In this document: positions 23,713 through 36,061 of the stretch, piece after piece
Numbering within the stretch: the stretch's first letter is position 1
How the letters are laid out: the number at the start of each line of letters is the position of its first letter
Source: Camellia lanceoleosa
Taxonomy: Eukaryota; Streptophyta; Magnoliopsida; Ericales; Theaceae
Reading direction: 5' to 3'
Length of the DNA: 64,000 bases
NCBI GenBank assembly: GCA_025200525.1
Contig: CM045770.1
Location: 122,737,429 to 122,801,428, forward strand
Position numbers and translations under genes: made by a program
Notes under the pieces: generated by a model
Seen by the model: only the letters and a program-made list of their open reading frames with translations
Told to the model about the DNA's origin: nothing
Databases searched by the model: none

Positions 23713-24966
23713 TGTAACACCTCAATTGTTTAAAAATAAATAAAATAAAATAAAAATTAGATAAAATAAAATATGTAATTTTATAGTCATACATGCATAT
23801 AATCTAGAATTAAAAGCATCGTTGCTACCAGACCATAACAATGTGATTAATAAATTGTTTGGGGCCAAATTGAAACAACCATAAAATTTATACTAATAGT
23901 TGGGCCAATAAAGAATTATAGTGAAACATATGCAATTGGTTGGAGGGTTTTTGTGACTGCCACTTGTTGAAGTTAAGGCCTAGACCATTGAATCAACACT
24001 TGATTATGATTACTACCAAGAAGCTAAGGCAGAGACCATTGAATCAGCACCTGATTAGGATGATTAGTCACCTTCAAGCCTTAGTATAAAAGGGAAACAA
24101 TAGATGGCATAAGACTCAACGAAAATTAGTAGGGAACAATAAAAAATAAAAATAAAAAAGTCTGGGGAGATCAGGAAGGCTTGGAGAAAAAGTAGGAATT
24201 AATATTAAGATGAGTTATATTATGTCTTGAGTAGCCATAAATTGTTTTATTATTTTTATGAATTATTTTATGCAAATCATGTCTTTATTAATTTTATGTT
24301 TGTTTAAAATTACACCCATGGATATGTTTATTTAAAATTTGAAATTTATTTGACAATGAGTATATAAACGTTTATTTTTATAAATACCACCACAGAGGTC
24401 CCATGCCTTAGGGGACTTAAATAACCATTGGCCCTCTGATTAGTCACGTTGTGGCTCTCTGTCTGTCATGGATCCATTGACCCTTTGTTCTGTTCTGTAG
24501 TGTGGTTATGATTATTTTGCATATACGGTTTTTGAATTATATGTCTATTATTTAAAATAATTTATTCGAACCAAACTATTCATTGTTTAGCCTAAATAAA
24601 TATCCATGGTGATTTATATACCCTTATACTCTGAGTATAATATTCCTCACTCTGCCATGTGCTTATACCTATTAAAACCCCTTTTAGGTGAAGAAATTTA
24701 AAGAACGATAGTTTTACCCCATGGATCAGAAACCAGATTTGGTATGAATATCATGTTTTTTTTTTTTTTTTCTTCTTGTAATCATTATCTAACTGACGTT
24801 ACATCGTTACATAAATAATAATTTTCATGTACGCTTTGGATATTTATCTACATCTTTTATTTTGTTCTGTTGCATTATTTAATTTAATTACTTGGACTCA
24901 ATCTGAGAAATTTTAGACATTAGCTAGTTGCAAATCCAGCACTAGTCACCAGGATGGGACATGACA
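23713..24966 (+). repeat. 3' LTR of the chromovirus
   Basis: 1254 bp, TGTAACACC...TGACA. It is collinear with both ends of the 5' LTR and holds the undisturbed middle (24471-24834) that the 5' copy lacks. Contains a T run at 24757-24771. Confidence 0.88.
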
Positions 24967-25407
24967 ATATGTATGTTGCACGATAGAGAGGGAGTGTTTG
25001 ACAAGTTTTTGAGCTTCGACAAATTTTTCTAAAATGAAATCAAGAGGGATGGTCAAGTATATATAGAAAAGTAGGTTCCTATCTCAGAAATATCTGTATT
25101 GAGCGGTGGTGCGAAGACATGCACATAGGGGATAATGGCGATAAATATCTTCTCAGGAAACCTGGCCAGCCGGCCAAGTAGAGGGACGGCCGGCCACCTG
25201 TTGGCCAGCAAGTCTCTGAGTGGTCACGTTGAAAAAAATTGGGTTTTGGTTCGAAGGAGGTGCAAGGTTCTAGGTTTCTGAGACTCAAAACCGAGGCTCC
25301 TTGCTGAAGAAATCGAACGTTTGTACAGCATAACTATTCATCATAGAGTGATCAACCTAAGGCGCCCAAGTCTTAGAGGTGGTCAAAAATAGGGTGTCCA
25401 CAGTGAT

Positions 25408-26384
25408 GTTCCACATGCAGTTCTCTAATAAAGAGGCAAGGACTAGTAGAAAGTTGGCTATTTTATTTTCTATTACTTCACTTTTTATTTTATTTTTTTC
25501 ACTGAAAAAATAAGTACCCATGTAATTGAATTAGTGTAGAAAATCATGGTTTAACTATTTTCATTCATTTTATATTTTGCTTATTTTTTAGAAATATATA
25601 GGTTCATTTTCTGGATTTTTAATTTGAACAGAAGTTCTTCCCTTATTTTTGAGCTTGTTCAAGCTCGTTTATGAAATTGACCAAAGACGAGTTGAGCTCG
25701 AGTTTTTAAATTTCCTAATGAGCCAAGCTTGAACAAAAAAAATTAAGCTCAATTCGAGCTCAAGCTTAAGCTTTATTTGTTTTTGTCGACTTGGCTCGGC
25801 TCGGCTTGTTTGCAGCCCTAGTCCCAACCATTCAAGAAACATGTTTTAAAACCCAAGTGATTTTTGATGCTACTTCGGTGAATCTCCGGCGACCCTAAAC
25901 AACCCTCACACTCTCTCACCCTTCTCATATCTCGTTTTGTTGGGGAGGGGGTCGTCCTGACATTCGCTTCGTGTGTCGGAAGTGGTTATAACTGTGATGT
26001 TTTCGTTTCTCAAGCAAAGCTCTAGCGTTCTGGTAGATGTCCCCCCTCCTCTCCTCTCCCATCTCCTACCACCCTCTTACAGATCCATTTGCTACCTACG
26101 CTGGGCAAATAGAGTAATAACTAGTATCTAACACACATTGTTTCAAAGTTGGTACGAGCTTTCGATAATCATCCAGGTATCATTGATTTTGTGGTCCAAT
26201 ACGTTTCGAATTGTTGTGATTGCACAAATCTGAACATAGATGTGCTCTTGGCTTGATTTTTCTTCTTTAAACCCAATCTTTAAGCTTTACACTTTTAGGG
26301 ATGCAAGATCTAGCAAGTAGCTTTTGCTTTGTTTTTAGGATTTGGTTTGTTTGGTTTGGTTTTTGTTAAGTAGCTTTACCTTGT
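25408..26384. other. AT-rich intergenic stretch
   Basis: No supported gene. A patch at 25650-25830 is dense in GAGCTCGAG / AAGCTTGAG-type text and ends 'ggctcggcttgtttgcagccctag'. This is a style of small transposon end that is also seen, more decayed, near 28600-28790 and 34182-34685. Confidence 0.4.
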
Positions 26385-27307
26385 TTGTTTGAGAATGTTG
26401 AAGAAAGGTTTCTTGTTAGCTCTAAGCCGACAAATAGACGTTTAACCAAACAAGAAAACGGCAAAGGTATAGCTATACTGCAAGATTCTAGTTTGCCTAA
26501 GGTAAAATGTCAGTCCCATTTGGATGAGTTTTCTTACATGGATCCTCTTGAAGTGACACTCATTAAGGATACATTGTCTGATGATTTTGAATTTGATTAG
26601 GACGCTGCCTTACATTCACTTAAAGTCATGGATTCTCATACGGTGATTGAAGATGAAATATTCTAGCCAAAAGAATTTGGAACAACAAGTCAAGTTGCGT
26701 TGGCTGTGAATCCTGATAATACTTATGAAATGGACAAGATATGCATTGTACAAAACAGCAACCCACCTAATCAAAATGGCGACAAAGGTATGAATACATC
26801 TCATAGAAAGTTTTGTTGCCCATGAGCAAATGCTAAAGACAAGTTGAACCCTAAACAATTTGTGAAAAGAAAAAAACAAGTGATTATGGAAAGAAACTTT
26901 TTTCTCGTTCATCCTGGTTTGCGCAAGACACTTAAAACTAGCAACAAAGTTGAGTTTTTTCATCGTCCTAGCCTCTCAGTCACTAAACTTCAAACAAAAC
27001 AAACTTACCAATCAAATATGGAGGATTCATGCAAAGGTGTAATGTAACCTCTAGTACTCTCAATGAAGTTGCCCTTGAACTTATCCCAGAGATTTGTTTT
27101 GATGGCAAGCCGTCTAAAGCCCTTAGTCTAGAGGTCGATTCTAGTGAAAAAACATTTCCAGTTCAAATAGATATCCCAAAGCCGGATCAAATCCTCCTAT
27201 GTCCAATTCAAGTGGATGTCCCAATGCCAGATCAACTTTTTCTATGCTCATCTATGCAAGTTCAAATGTTATCCAAGCGATTTATAAAGAGGGTAGTATC
27301 ACATTGA
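26385..27307 (+). pseudogene. Decayed unknown reading frame (~300 codons)
   Basis: A single + frame runs from 26385 to about 27030 with only three stops (TAG 26598, TAG about 26664, TGA about 26823), then continues one frame over from 27029 to 27307. The predicted product is Lys/Ser-rich. Near its end it has a short internal repeat (VQIDIPKPDQILLCP / IQVDVPMPDQLFLCS). I do not recognise the family. The low stop density over about 900 bp in an AT-rich setting suggests a former coding sequence, possibly a transposon-borne ORF or captured gene piece. No start context, promoter or intron could be assigned. Confidence 0.4.
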
Positions 27308-27847
27308 GGGAGTGGGTCCAAGAGAATTCAGGTATCTCAACCCAACGTTAATGTCAACCATGATGGTGCGATGGAAGTTATCCAATCTTCTCAAAGCATA
27401 GATCACGTCAAGCGAAAAAGAGCGCATTGTATATAAGATAGTTGGGAAATAAAATCATAGATCAATGTTTACGCTAGTAAGTATTATTTTTCTATCCTTA
27501 CACTAGAAAAGACTTATAATAGAGAACCTAAAAATAAAATCCTAATTAAAATGTTTTGTGTTAATAACTTAATCAAATCTATATGTATGTTGCCTAAATT
27601 TCATTGACTTGTAAATTTTTTTAAATAACTATAGATAATAATATTTAAAAAATATTTATATAAAATTCTAATTCAAATTTCGAATTTTACAATATAAGCA
27701 TAAAATTATACCAAATAAATGTTATTTGCTCCCAACATTTTCATCTTCGTATTATTCTGGCATAACATTTTCCCTTTCTTTTTCTTGGCTACATTTCTAA
27801 CATAATTTTTTTGGGTTACAAATTCTAACATAATTTCATACTACTTA
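27308..27847. other. AT-rich intergenic stretch
   Basis: No reading frame or repeat structure that I can support. Confidence 0.4.
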
Positions 27848-28354
27848 GAGCATCTCCAACGGTGAACTTCTTTTTTCATCAAATCTGAGGAAAAACAGGA
27901 CGATTTTCTCAATTTGATACCATTGGCTCCAATGGTGAACTTTCATCAAATCTGCGCCGGGACAACCGGTTGGTCGACCGGTAAGGGCAAAATATATATA
28001 TATATATATATATTTGGAATTGTTTGAATCCTTTAGTGGTCGATCGGTTGGTCGACCGGTAAGGCAAAAAATTTTTATTTTTATTTTTTTTTGAATTGTT
28101 TGAACCTATAAATTTGAACTGTTTGAACTTTTTAGTAGTCAACCGGCCGGGCAGCTGGCTGGTCGACCGGTTCCTCTCCCCCAACGGTAACAAACAGTAA
28201 TTTGCTGAAATCTGGGCGTGTTCTCACTTTGGTGAAATGTTTGGTGAATTCTTGATTTGATACCGATTTGGTGAAACCGTTGGAGCTCCAAACAGTAACT
28301 TTTTCACCAAATTTCAAATTTGATGCCAGGTTTGGTGAACCGTTGGAGATGGTC
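27848..28354. mobile_element. Tourist-like MITE (PIF/Harbinger type)
   Basis: 507 bp bounded by terminal inverted repeats GAGCATCTCCAACGGT (left) and the reverse complement of GACCATCTCCAACGGT (right, one mismatch). Flanked by the 3-bp target duplication TTA (27845-27847 and 28355-28357), as for PIF/Harbinger elements. The inside has three spaced copies of a GGTTGGTCGACCGG-type segment (27967-27982, 28045-28060, 28153-28171) and a short (TA)n at 27992-28011. No transposase, so non-autonomous. Confidence 0.8.
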
Positions 28355-29540
28355 TTAGAAGGTTTGATATAATGAATGGTATAATCATTTTGATAAGATT
28401 GATTTTCATGAATAAGTGCGCAAACTTGGATTTGGTCTAAGTTTTTAATTGGATTAACGTCAATGAAAATAAATTATTCTTAAAAAATTTAACAAAGTTT
28501 TGATTAATTCAATCAAACAAAATGTCTAAGTATTATTGTTAATTGTAATTTCCATAGTTAAAAAAGTGTATAAGTTTATTATTTTATATAACTTACAGTT
28601 AGATGTGATAAATGAGTCGAACGAGCTGAACAGTTATAATCATTTTGGTTTGAAAGTTTTAATAAAGTTCAAGTTTGGTTTATTAAACTTGCGAGCTAAT
28701 TTCAAACAAATTTTTGTCGAGCTGAGCTCGAGTAGTTTGATATAGTTTTAGGTTTATCAAACTTAGTTGAATGAATAATTGACTATTCAAGCTCAACCCA
28801 AAAACAATATAAAATACGAACTATTTAAATTTAAAATTTATATTCACATTTTATTTTAAAATTCAGATACATAATAAAAATTTATTACAAGTAATTAATA
28901 ATAATAATAAGAATATTATTAATTCCATCTAATTCATTACATTTAAATAAAAAAATAAAAAATATTAGTTCATATAATCCAATATTTTGCCCTAATATGA
29001 TATACTGTTAAAAATAAAAAAAAGGAAGTAAATTAGAGTGGAGCTTCTTAAATTATGATTTATTTACACTTTGCTCTCATAAATTTTAAAATTTAACAGT
29101 TAATTATCTCAAAATATTATTTTATTACACTTAATCTCTTTTTGTTATGATTATGTTAAGGATTTACACAAAATCAAGTCATGTGTGAAGCACATATCAC
29201 TTATTGAATTTTATAAAATAATATTTTTATCTGGTGATCTCATTTCAATTTTTTCATTAAAATAATGAATATAAAGTACAAATAATATTAATAAATTAGA
29301 GTATTAATTTTATTTAAAAATCATATAATTCATACATGACATGATTTCGTTTAAATCTCTAACATAACAAAAAAGATAAATGTAATGAGAAAATATTTTA
29401 AGATGGTTTATTATTGAATTTTGAAATTTAGAGAAACAAAGTATAAATAATTATATTTTAAGGGAGTTTGTTGTAATTTAAAAAAAAAAAAAAACAATGG
29501 CTGAGATTAGACACTCATCCATCCAACGGTCTATAGTGAT
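28355..29540. other. AT-rich upstream region of RPS27, source of a duplication
   Basis: No gene. The stretch 28530-29030 is similar to 34110-35060 and, around 28977-29027, to 38188-38240. It therefore forms the left part of a duplicated block that ends in RPS27. It contains a decayed small element (28606-28790) with GAGCTCGAG text. Confidence 0.5.
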
Positions 29541-29550
29541 TCCAATTTCG

Positions 29551-29562
29551 CCTATATATATG
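29551..29562 (+). promoter_or_regulatory. TATA box of RPS27
   Basis: CCTATATATATG, about 120 bp before the start codon. This fits a transcription start around 29585-29600. Confidence 0.6.
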
Positions 29563-29617
29563 CGACGATAAGTCTAGGGTTCGGCCTTCTCAATCGTACA
29601 TCCTTCGGAGTCTTCAT

Positions 29618-29627
29618 CTAGGGTTTT
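29618..29627 (+). promoter_or_regulatory. Telo-box-like motif in the RPS27 leader
   Basis: CTAGGGTTTT, the reverse complement of an AAACCCTA telo box, a common element near the start of plant ribosomal protein genes. A second AGGGTT lies at 29575-29580. Confidence 0.5.
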
Positions 29628-29677
29628 TGCGAAGTTGGCTGCGAAAAAGCTCTCCTTCTCCAACTCAGAGACACAAA

Positions 29678-30839
<1,162 letters not shown>

Positions 30840-31790
30840 GTCTGCCTCTCTGCCTTTTGTTTCAATTACTAGTTTCAATGGAAGAATTTTGAGAGCTTAG
30901 TGTTAGATTTAAATCAAGCACCTTCTTGTTTGAGTTTTGTCATGTTGAATTTGTTAAATGCTTTCGACTTCGATGCACTATTCCTATATAATACTTTTTG
31001 GTTGGTTCAGTTTGAATGATTGATGTTTCTCTTCCTTGTGTTTAAGTTAATTTTTTTTATTGTTAAAGTTAGCTATTGTATTAAGAAGTGCTAAAATGTG
31101 TGAACCCATGGTTTGTTTTGGGTATGACTTAATCTTTTATTTTTTTTTTACTTATTTGAAAGGTGTAGAAGTGTAGAAAATTAGAGAGGTGATGTGATCT
31201 AAATAAGTTAATAAATTGCTTATTTTTGGTGTGGCCAACAGGGAAACGAAAAAATGTTTTCCTTGTGTCTACTAGTATATACAGCTGTGCAAGAAGCCAG
31301 TAAAATTAATCTTGGGAAATTGAAAAATCTAGTGAATTGTAAGAAAGTAAACACCAGTAAGAATTCAGGTGGGTTGGGTTTGTAAATAGCTATGAATATG
31401 GCTCATTTTCTCAAAATGTTGGTAGAGATTTGGTAAGGAAATAAATGCATTGTGTAGAAGGGGTTAGTAAGCCATAAATATAATGGTGAGATGGTAGAAT
31501 GGCTTATTTGGAGGGTTGAAAATGGTTAAAATTCAGGTGTTTGGAAGAGTATAGTGTAATTGGAATGTGAGAGATTCAATGTTAGGGATGTCATAAGAAA
31601 TAATCTGTTTATAGGGAAAATGGGTTGGGAATTGGTCACTGAACTTAAAATATCCAATGCTATATATAATCTCAAATGTGAAGGATTCTGATGTATGAGC
31701 TTGAGGGCGGTAAAATTCTCTGGAAATTTGAGTTTACAAGATAATTATTTAGTGGTAGAGAGAGTAATTAAATGACATGTTTAAATTCCC
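30840..31790. other. RPS27 3' flank and intergenic DNA
   Basis: Probable 3' UTR to around 31000, no gene beyond. A block at 31150-31205 ('agagaggtgatgtgat...taaataag') matches the inside of the hAT-like MITEs at 34254-34434 and 44095-44215. Confidence 0.4.
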
Positions 31791-32230
31791 GGAAGGAGTT
31801 ACGTTGAAGCTAGGGACTGAGGGTATCCAATATGGATGTTGGACAAGAATGGGCAGTTCTTGTCTCGGTAAGCTCTTTGGACAAGCAGGTGGAGAAATTT
31901 CTGGGATTCAAAAAGAATTTTATTAGAATTGTATAGAAAAATTATATACCACCAAAGTTTCTGGTGTTCTACTTGAAAAAATTGTTACTAGGGATTTATT
32001 ACTGTGAATGAACATCATCCCTTCTGATTCTGAGGCTAGTATTTGTGTTCAGTATTGGCGGTAGAAAATCTGCAGTTCATGTATTATTGTTGTTATGCAA
32101 GCAGGGCTTGGGATGCATGGAGTGAGTGCTTTTATCCAATTGTGGGGATCTTCATGGCTAAGCCCAAGAAATTTGGGTGGTATAGCAGCCTGGGGATTTG
32201 GATTGAATTACGACTGTTTGAAAAAGAAAT
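31791..32230 (+). pseudogene. Non-LTR retrotransposon fragment (zinc-binding RT tail)
   Basis: Broken reading frames resemble the zinc-binding C-terminal tail (zf-RVT) of plant L1-type LINEs. An IPPKF...LVFYLKKLLLGI-like block lies near 31950-31990, then PSDSEASICV, then AVENLQFMYYCCYASRAWDAW (32053-32118). In the family the last block holds 'H-x3-C..A..W', of which part survives. No RT core or endonuclease is present; 5' truncation would be normal for a LINE. Moderate confidence because the match is short and broken. Confidence 0.45.
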
Positions 32231-32238
32231 CATGAGGC

Positions 32239-32294
32239 TTTCTTTCTTTCTTTCTTTCTTTCTTTGGTTGGTTGGTTGGTTGGTTGGTTGGTTG
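32239..32294. repeat. Compound tetranucleotide microsatellite
   Basis: About seven TTTC units followed directly by about seven GGTT units. Confidence 0.9.
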
Positions 32295-32430
32295 ACAAGA
32301 AATATAATTGTTTTTGATAGCTGAAATTGATTGGGTGGAGATCATTGTGTTGATAAGCGCATGAGGAACTATCATTTTGGTGTGTATGGGAATGGAGAAT
32401 GAATGATATGTGAATCAGTGCATGCATTTA

Positions 32431-34181
32431 TATGGTAATTTAAAGATATGTCTAACTAATGTAATTAATCAGTAAGATTTTTATTTATAAAATTATTGGG
32501 TACTGTAGATTATGAGATTGAGTTGTTACTTGATATTTAAATATAAAATTGGCTAATCAAAAGTTTAAACACACTAACCTTATTCAGATCATGGATGAAC
32601 ACGGTTGGACTTGAATTTTGCTACCTCTTATAAGTTTGTTGACGCTCATTTATGAGAAAAATAGGTGCAAACAATACTTTGGTTAAGAGTAATGTTAAAG
32701 ACTTTAAAATTTTTATCAAAGTTTTTATTAAATGTCTTACATGAGTGTGGGATTCACATAACGTGAGTCTTTGGTAAAATTTTTGGTAAAATTTTTAGAG
32801 CTTCTAGCGTTTTTACTTAAAAAATGCTTAATCTCAATAGGATTATATTTATATTATTTTTTATTCATTTTTGAGAAATTACATCTTATCCATTTGAGAT
32901 TTTTAATCACATAACAAATGATCCGCTCCATTAATTGACAATTAAGTGAAATTAATAGAGTGTATGGCCTAAGTAAAAAATATTTTTGAATAATATTATA
33001 TATACCAATTAATGTATTAACTAGTGTATCAATTAATGATGTAGTATAATTTAAGAAATTTTTGGTATTTGTAATTTGTATAATAAGTGAAGTCAATAAT
33101 AATTTCATAATTAATATTGGTATATTAATTAATACACTAATTAGTGCATGTAATATTACTAAATATTTTTAGAAATACTTATATTAACTTTTTTGAAGTT
33201 AAAATACTTTATTTTCATTTTGTCTTTTTTTATATCAACTTGATTATTTCTTATTTTCTCTTACCTAGTAACATTATTTTATCCAACCGTTTTTATTATT
33301 CTGTCAACCACGAGATAAAAGTGTATTTCATTTTTGTTAGTTAGCCACATAATTGGTAAGAATTTTTTGTTAATAAATTAACAAATCTCACAAATTTTTT
33401 TTTTTTTTTTACACATATAATACAATAACAAAATTTTACAACTTAAAATGATGTCCTCTAAAATAATGTTTTCAAAAATGTAATTTTTTCAAAAAAAAAT
33501 TTCATATTAATTTAAATTACATTTAAACATCAAATATAACAAGAGCATTTTTTTTTTAGGTTGATAAGAGCAATTTAAATGGCAAACTTATGAGAGAGAA
33601 TTAGTGAAATTTGTTATGAAAACAACATTAGTATGTGACCATTGTGGGGGATTAGAAATATGTTGCACTTGACCTGTACTGCATTGTCGAAGTTGGATTT
33701 GTGAAATTTATTATAATTTTATTTAATAAGTTTTAATTTATTTTTTTTGAGGTAATTGTTTCAAACTTTTTTTTATTTGTTTGTTTGTTTAGAAGGACAA
33801 TAACAGTTTCAAAGATCATATTACTCTGAGCTATCTGTTTACATTTTCACTTGTCTATTTGTCCAGAATTGGTCGCTATCGTTGAGTGGCAATTGATAAT
33901 AGTGTGTGAGAATAGAGAGAAAAAGTAAAAATAAAAAATGTACCAGGGTAAAAATGAAAAAAAAATGTTCTTTAAAATAATAATTTGTCCTTCTAACTAA
34001 TTTTTCATTTACTATGTCCATAAAATCAAAAGAGATCAATCAGGAAGTTAATGTAATATACATCCATAAAAGTGGACTTATCACCAATTTTTCATAATTT
34101 AAGATATTAATGTTGCCACTCTTTAAATGTAGATTATTTGTAAAACAGTGTTTAAGTTTATTATTTCAAATACCTTATAAT
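32431..34181. other. AT-rich intergenic stretch
   Basis: No gene supported. 33000-33165 has an imperfect inverted repeat ('taccaattaatgtattaact' against 'aattaatacactaattagtg'), possibly an old small transposon. A T run lies at 33399-33411. Confidence 0.4.
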
Positions 34182-34685
34182 TAAGGGTGATAAACGAGTC
34201 AAACAGCTAACCATTTAAGTTTGGTTTGAGAACATTAATGAGTTTCAAATTTTGTTTAAGCTTAGGAGTTGTTTGGGAAGTGTTAGATTAATATACTTTT
34301 TGACTTTTTACGAAAAAAATGTGAAATATGAGTTGGATTTGATGTGATATAGTAGAGAGGTGATATAACTTAAATAAGATGATTGTGACCTAAATAAGAT
34401 AACGTGCTAACATGCCAAACAACCACTTAATTTGTTAAACTTTTGAGCCAATTTCAAACAAGCTTTTGTCGAGCCGAGATCAGGTAGTTTGATATTTCAT
34501 ATAATTTTAGGCTTATCGAACCAAGCCGAATGAACAATTGACTGTTCAAATTGGTTTGAAAATTTTAACAAATTTCAAAATGTGTTTAAAGTTGAGTTGT
34601 TTACTTAACGAACTGAACTTGAATAAGTTTTTAAAGAGCCAAATACGAGTTGAGCTTGAGTTATTTAGTTCGTTTATCACCCTTA
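34182..34685. mobile_element. Small inverted-repeat element with nested MITE
   Basis: Ends TAAGGGTGATAAACGAG (34182 on) and TCGTTTATCACCCTTA-like (to 34685) form a terminal inverted repeat of about 20 bp. The inside is GAGCTTGAG-rich and is interrupted by a hAT-like MITE at about 34254-34434. A decayed, 3'-shortened relative lies at about 28606-28790 in the RPS27 upstream region. Target duplication not clear. Confidence 0.55.
34254..34434. mobile_element. hAT-like MITE
   Basis: Inverted ends GGAGTTGTTTGGGAAGTGTTAG and the complement of GCTAACATGCCAAACAACCAC. A likely 8-bp target duplication TTTGTTTA/TTTGTTAA is seen when aligned with the unoccupied relative near 28680. The inside has the family text 'agagaggtgatataacttaaataag'. 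Confidence 0.55.
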
Positions 34686-34894
34686 GGGTTCGTTTGATTT
34701 ATGATTTGAAATTTATAATCTGCCTTAGAAATCACCCCGCCATAGTCAATTCAACATCCATGATTTGATTTTAGTTTTATCCTTAAACCATACTTAACCG
34801 CACTACATACATCCCTACTTATAGTCACAAAATATAAACTATTCAAATCTAAAATTTATATTCAGAATTTGTTATTCTTTTATTTAAAAAAAAA

Positions 34895-35066
34895 ATTCAT
34901 ATACATAATACAAATATATTGCTAATTATCTAACTCATTACGTCTAATTTCTAAACAAAGAAATAAAAATTAAGAAAAAAATTCAGATACATAATACAAA
35001 TTTATTGCTAATTATCTAACTCATTACGTCTAATTTCTAAATAAAGAAATAAAAATTAAGAATATT
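34895..35066. repeat. 86-bp direct tandem duplication
   Basis: Two adjacent copies beginning ATTCATATACATAATACAAA (34895) and ATTCAGATACATAATACAAA (34981), nearly identical through 'aaataaaaattaag'. Confidence 0.75.
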
Positions 35067-35108
35067 AATTCTATCTAACTCATTAAGTCTAAATAAACAA
35101 ATAAAAAA

Positions 35109-36061
35109 GAGGATTGTTTTATACCCCTACCTTTTTACTTTGGCCCTCCCGTTTCTTTGAACCCCGACCCACCTAAATGAGTTCCCTCCATTTTCTCTTT
35201 GAATCCCCTCCTTAATTCCAATCATACCTCTCTTCTTTTGGACCCCCAACTTTTCTTTTGCAATCTTCTTACTGCCAAAGCCCTTACCGCTTGCAATCCA
35301 CCTTACCTGCCCAACCCCCTTCCCAACTACCATTGTCACCACTCATTGCCATCCCAACCTTCATTGCCACAAACTTTTCCACCGTGTCTAGCACCAACCA
35401 CATCGTGTCCACTGACTTCTCTATCGTTGCTATTATCTTTGCCTTTAGCGTCACCAACTCCATCTTTGACAGCAGAAACCTCACCGACCCCTTCAAATCC
35501 ATCATCCGACAACACATTCTCAACATCTCTGACAAACTCCACTCTCTTCCGCCACTCTTCGCCTTTTCGATATCCGAAATCGTCGTCTCTTTTTGCTCCT
35601 CAATGTGGGTTGCGGTGGCGGACTCTTATTTTGGAATCGAATTCTCGCGATTTTGGAGGGATTCGAGGGTTTTGTTGATATTGGCATCGAAGGCTTCGAT
35701 TTGGGAGTCTAGGGTTTGAGATTTCTAGGAGAGAGAATATTCTAAGGATGAAAAATGATCGATTAGGGTTATAGAGATGAAAATGGTGGCATCAGTGGTT
35801 GAGGGCGACGGAAAGGTGGACAGTCGGTGTTGGTGGTGACAAAAAGTGGAAGGCCGACGTTAAGGGTGAGAAGGGTGAATGGTGGTTGCCAGAGGTGATG
35901 GGGATGGTCGGTGGAATTAGGGTAAAGATTTGGGAAATTAGGCTTAGAGGATTAGGGATGAGGGTAGAAATGGAATCTTATCTTTGGGCAAAATTGGAAT
36001 TAAAAAAAATGAAAGATAAGGGGGTCCAAAGAAAATAAGGTAGGTGTAAATAGTAGTTCTC
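35109..36061. mobile_element. Non-autonomous DNA transposon candidate, ~950 bp
   Basis: Imperfect terminal inverted repeats of about 45 bp. The left reads GAGGATTGTTTTATACCCCTA; the right, complemented, reads GAGAACTACTATTTACACCTA; both continue with CC then a CTTTGG.CCC block. The flanks show an A-rich 8-bp direct repeat ATAAAAAA on each side, weak because it is low complexity. The inside is GC-richer than its surroundings. It holds overlapping Ser/Pro/Leu-rich open frames (35199-35678 and 35258-35719) with no known domain, which I do not call as a gene. Confidence 0.55.

Larger units (their letters stand above)
11796..24966 (+). mobile_element. Ty3/gypsy chromovirus (Tekay/Del-like), nested in X2
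   Basis: LTR-to-LTR element of 13.2 kb including a 3.46-kb nested X3. Order: 5' LTR (11796-14832, rearranged), primer site (14837-14848), leader, gag, protease, RT, RNase H, integrase (split), chromodomain-like tail, polypurine tract, 3' LTR (23713-24966). LTR ends are TGTGACAC/TGTAACAC and TGACA. Target duplication GTATG (11791-11795) / ATATG (24967-24971), one mismatch. Pol domain order with integrase last, the initiator-Met primer type and the C-terminal tail place it with plant chromoviruses, nearest in my reading to Tekay/Del. Many stops and frameshifts; not autonomous. Confidence 0.9.
9184..25402 (-). mobile_element. Family X copy 2 (X2), split by the chromovirus
   Basis: Left part 9184-11795 and right part 24972-25402, separated by the chromovirus 11796-24966 and one copy of its target duplication; own length about 3.04 kb. 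The left end is TGTAGC, the right end GTCCACA, and a perfect 5-bp target duplication GTGAT lies at 9179-9183 and 25403-25407. The left part matches X1 and X3 over the 'gagtccaaat...tctactaat.atgatatg' block (9310-9565). The right part matches their right ends (25365-25402) and has the TATA-like box CTATATATAC on the minus strand near 25060. No coding domain of its own; best read as a solo LTR in minus orientation. Confidence 0.88.

Noticed and set aside
35199..35719. Two overlapping 150-160-codon frames as genes
   Set aside because: No domain, wholly inside a TIR element, and overlapping frames on both strands are also open, as expected from composition. Kept only as a lead for gene capture.
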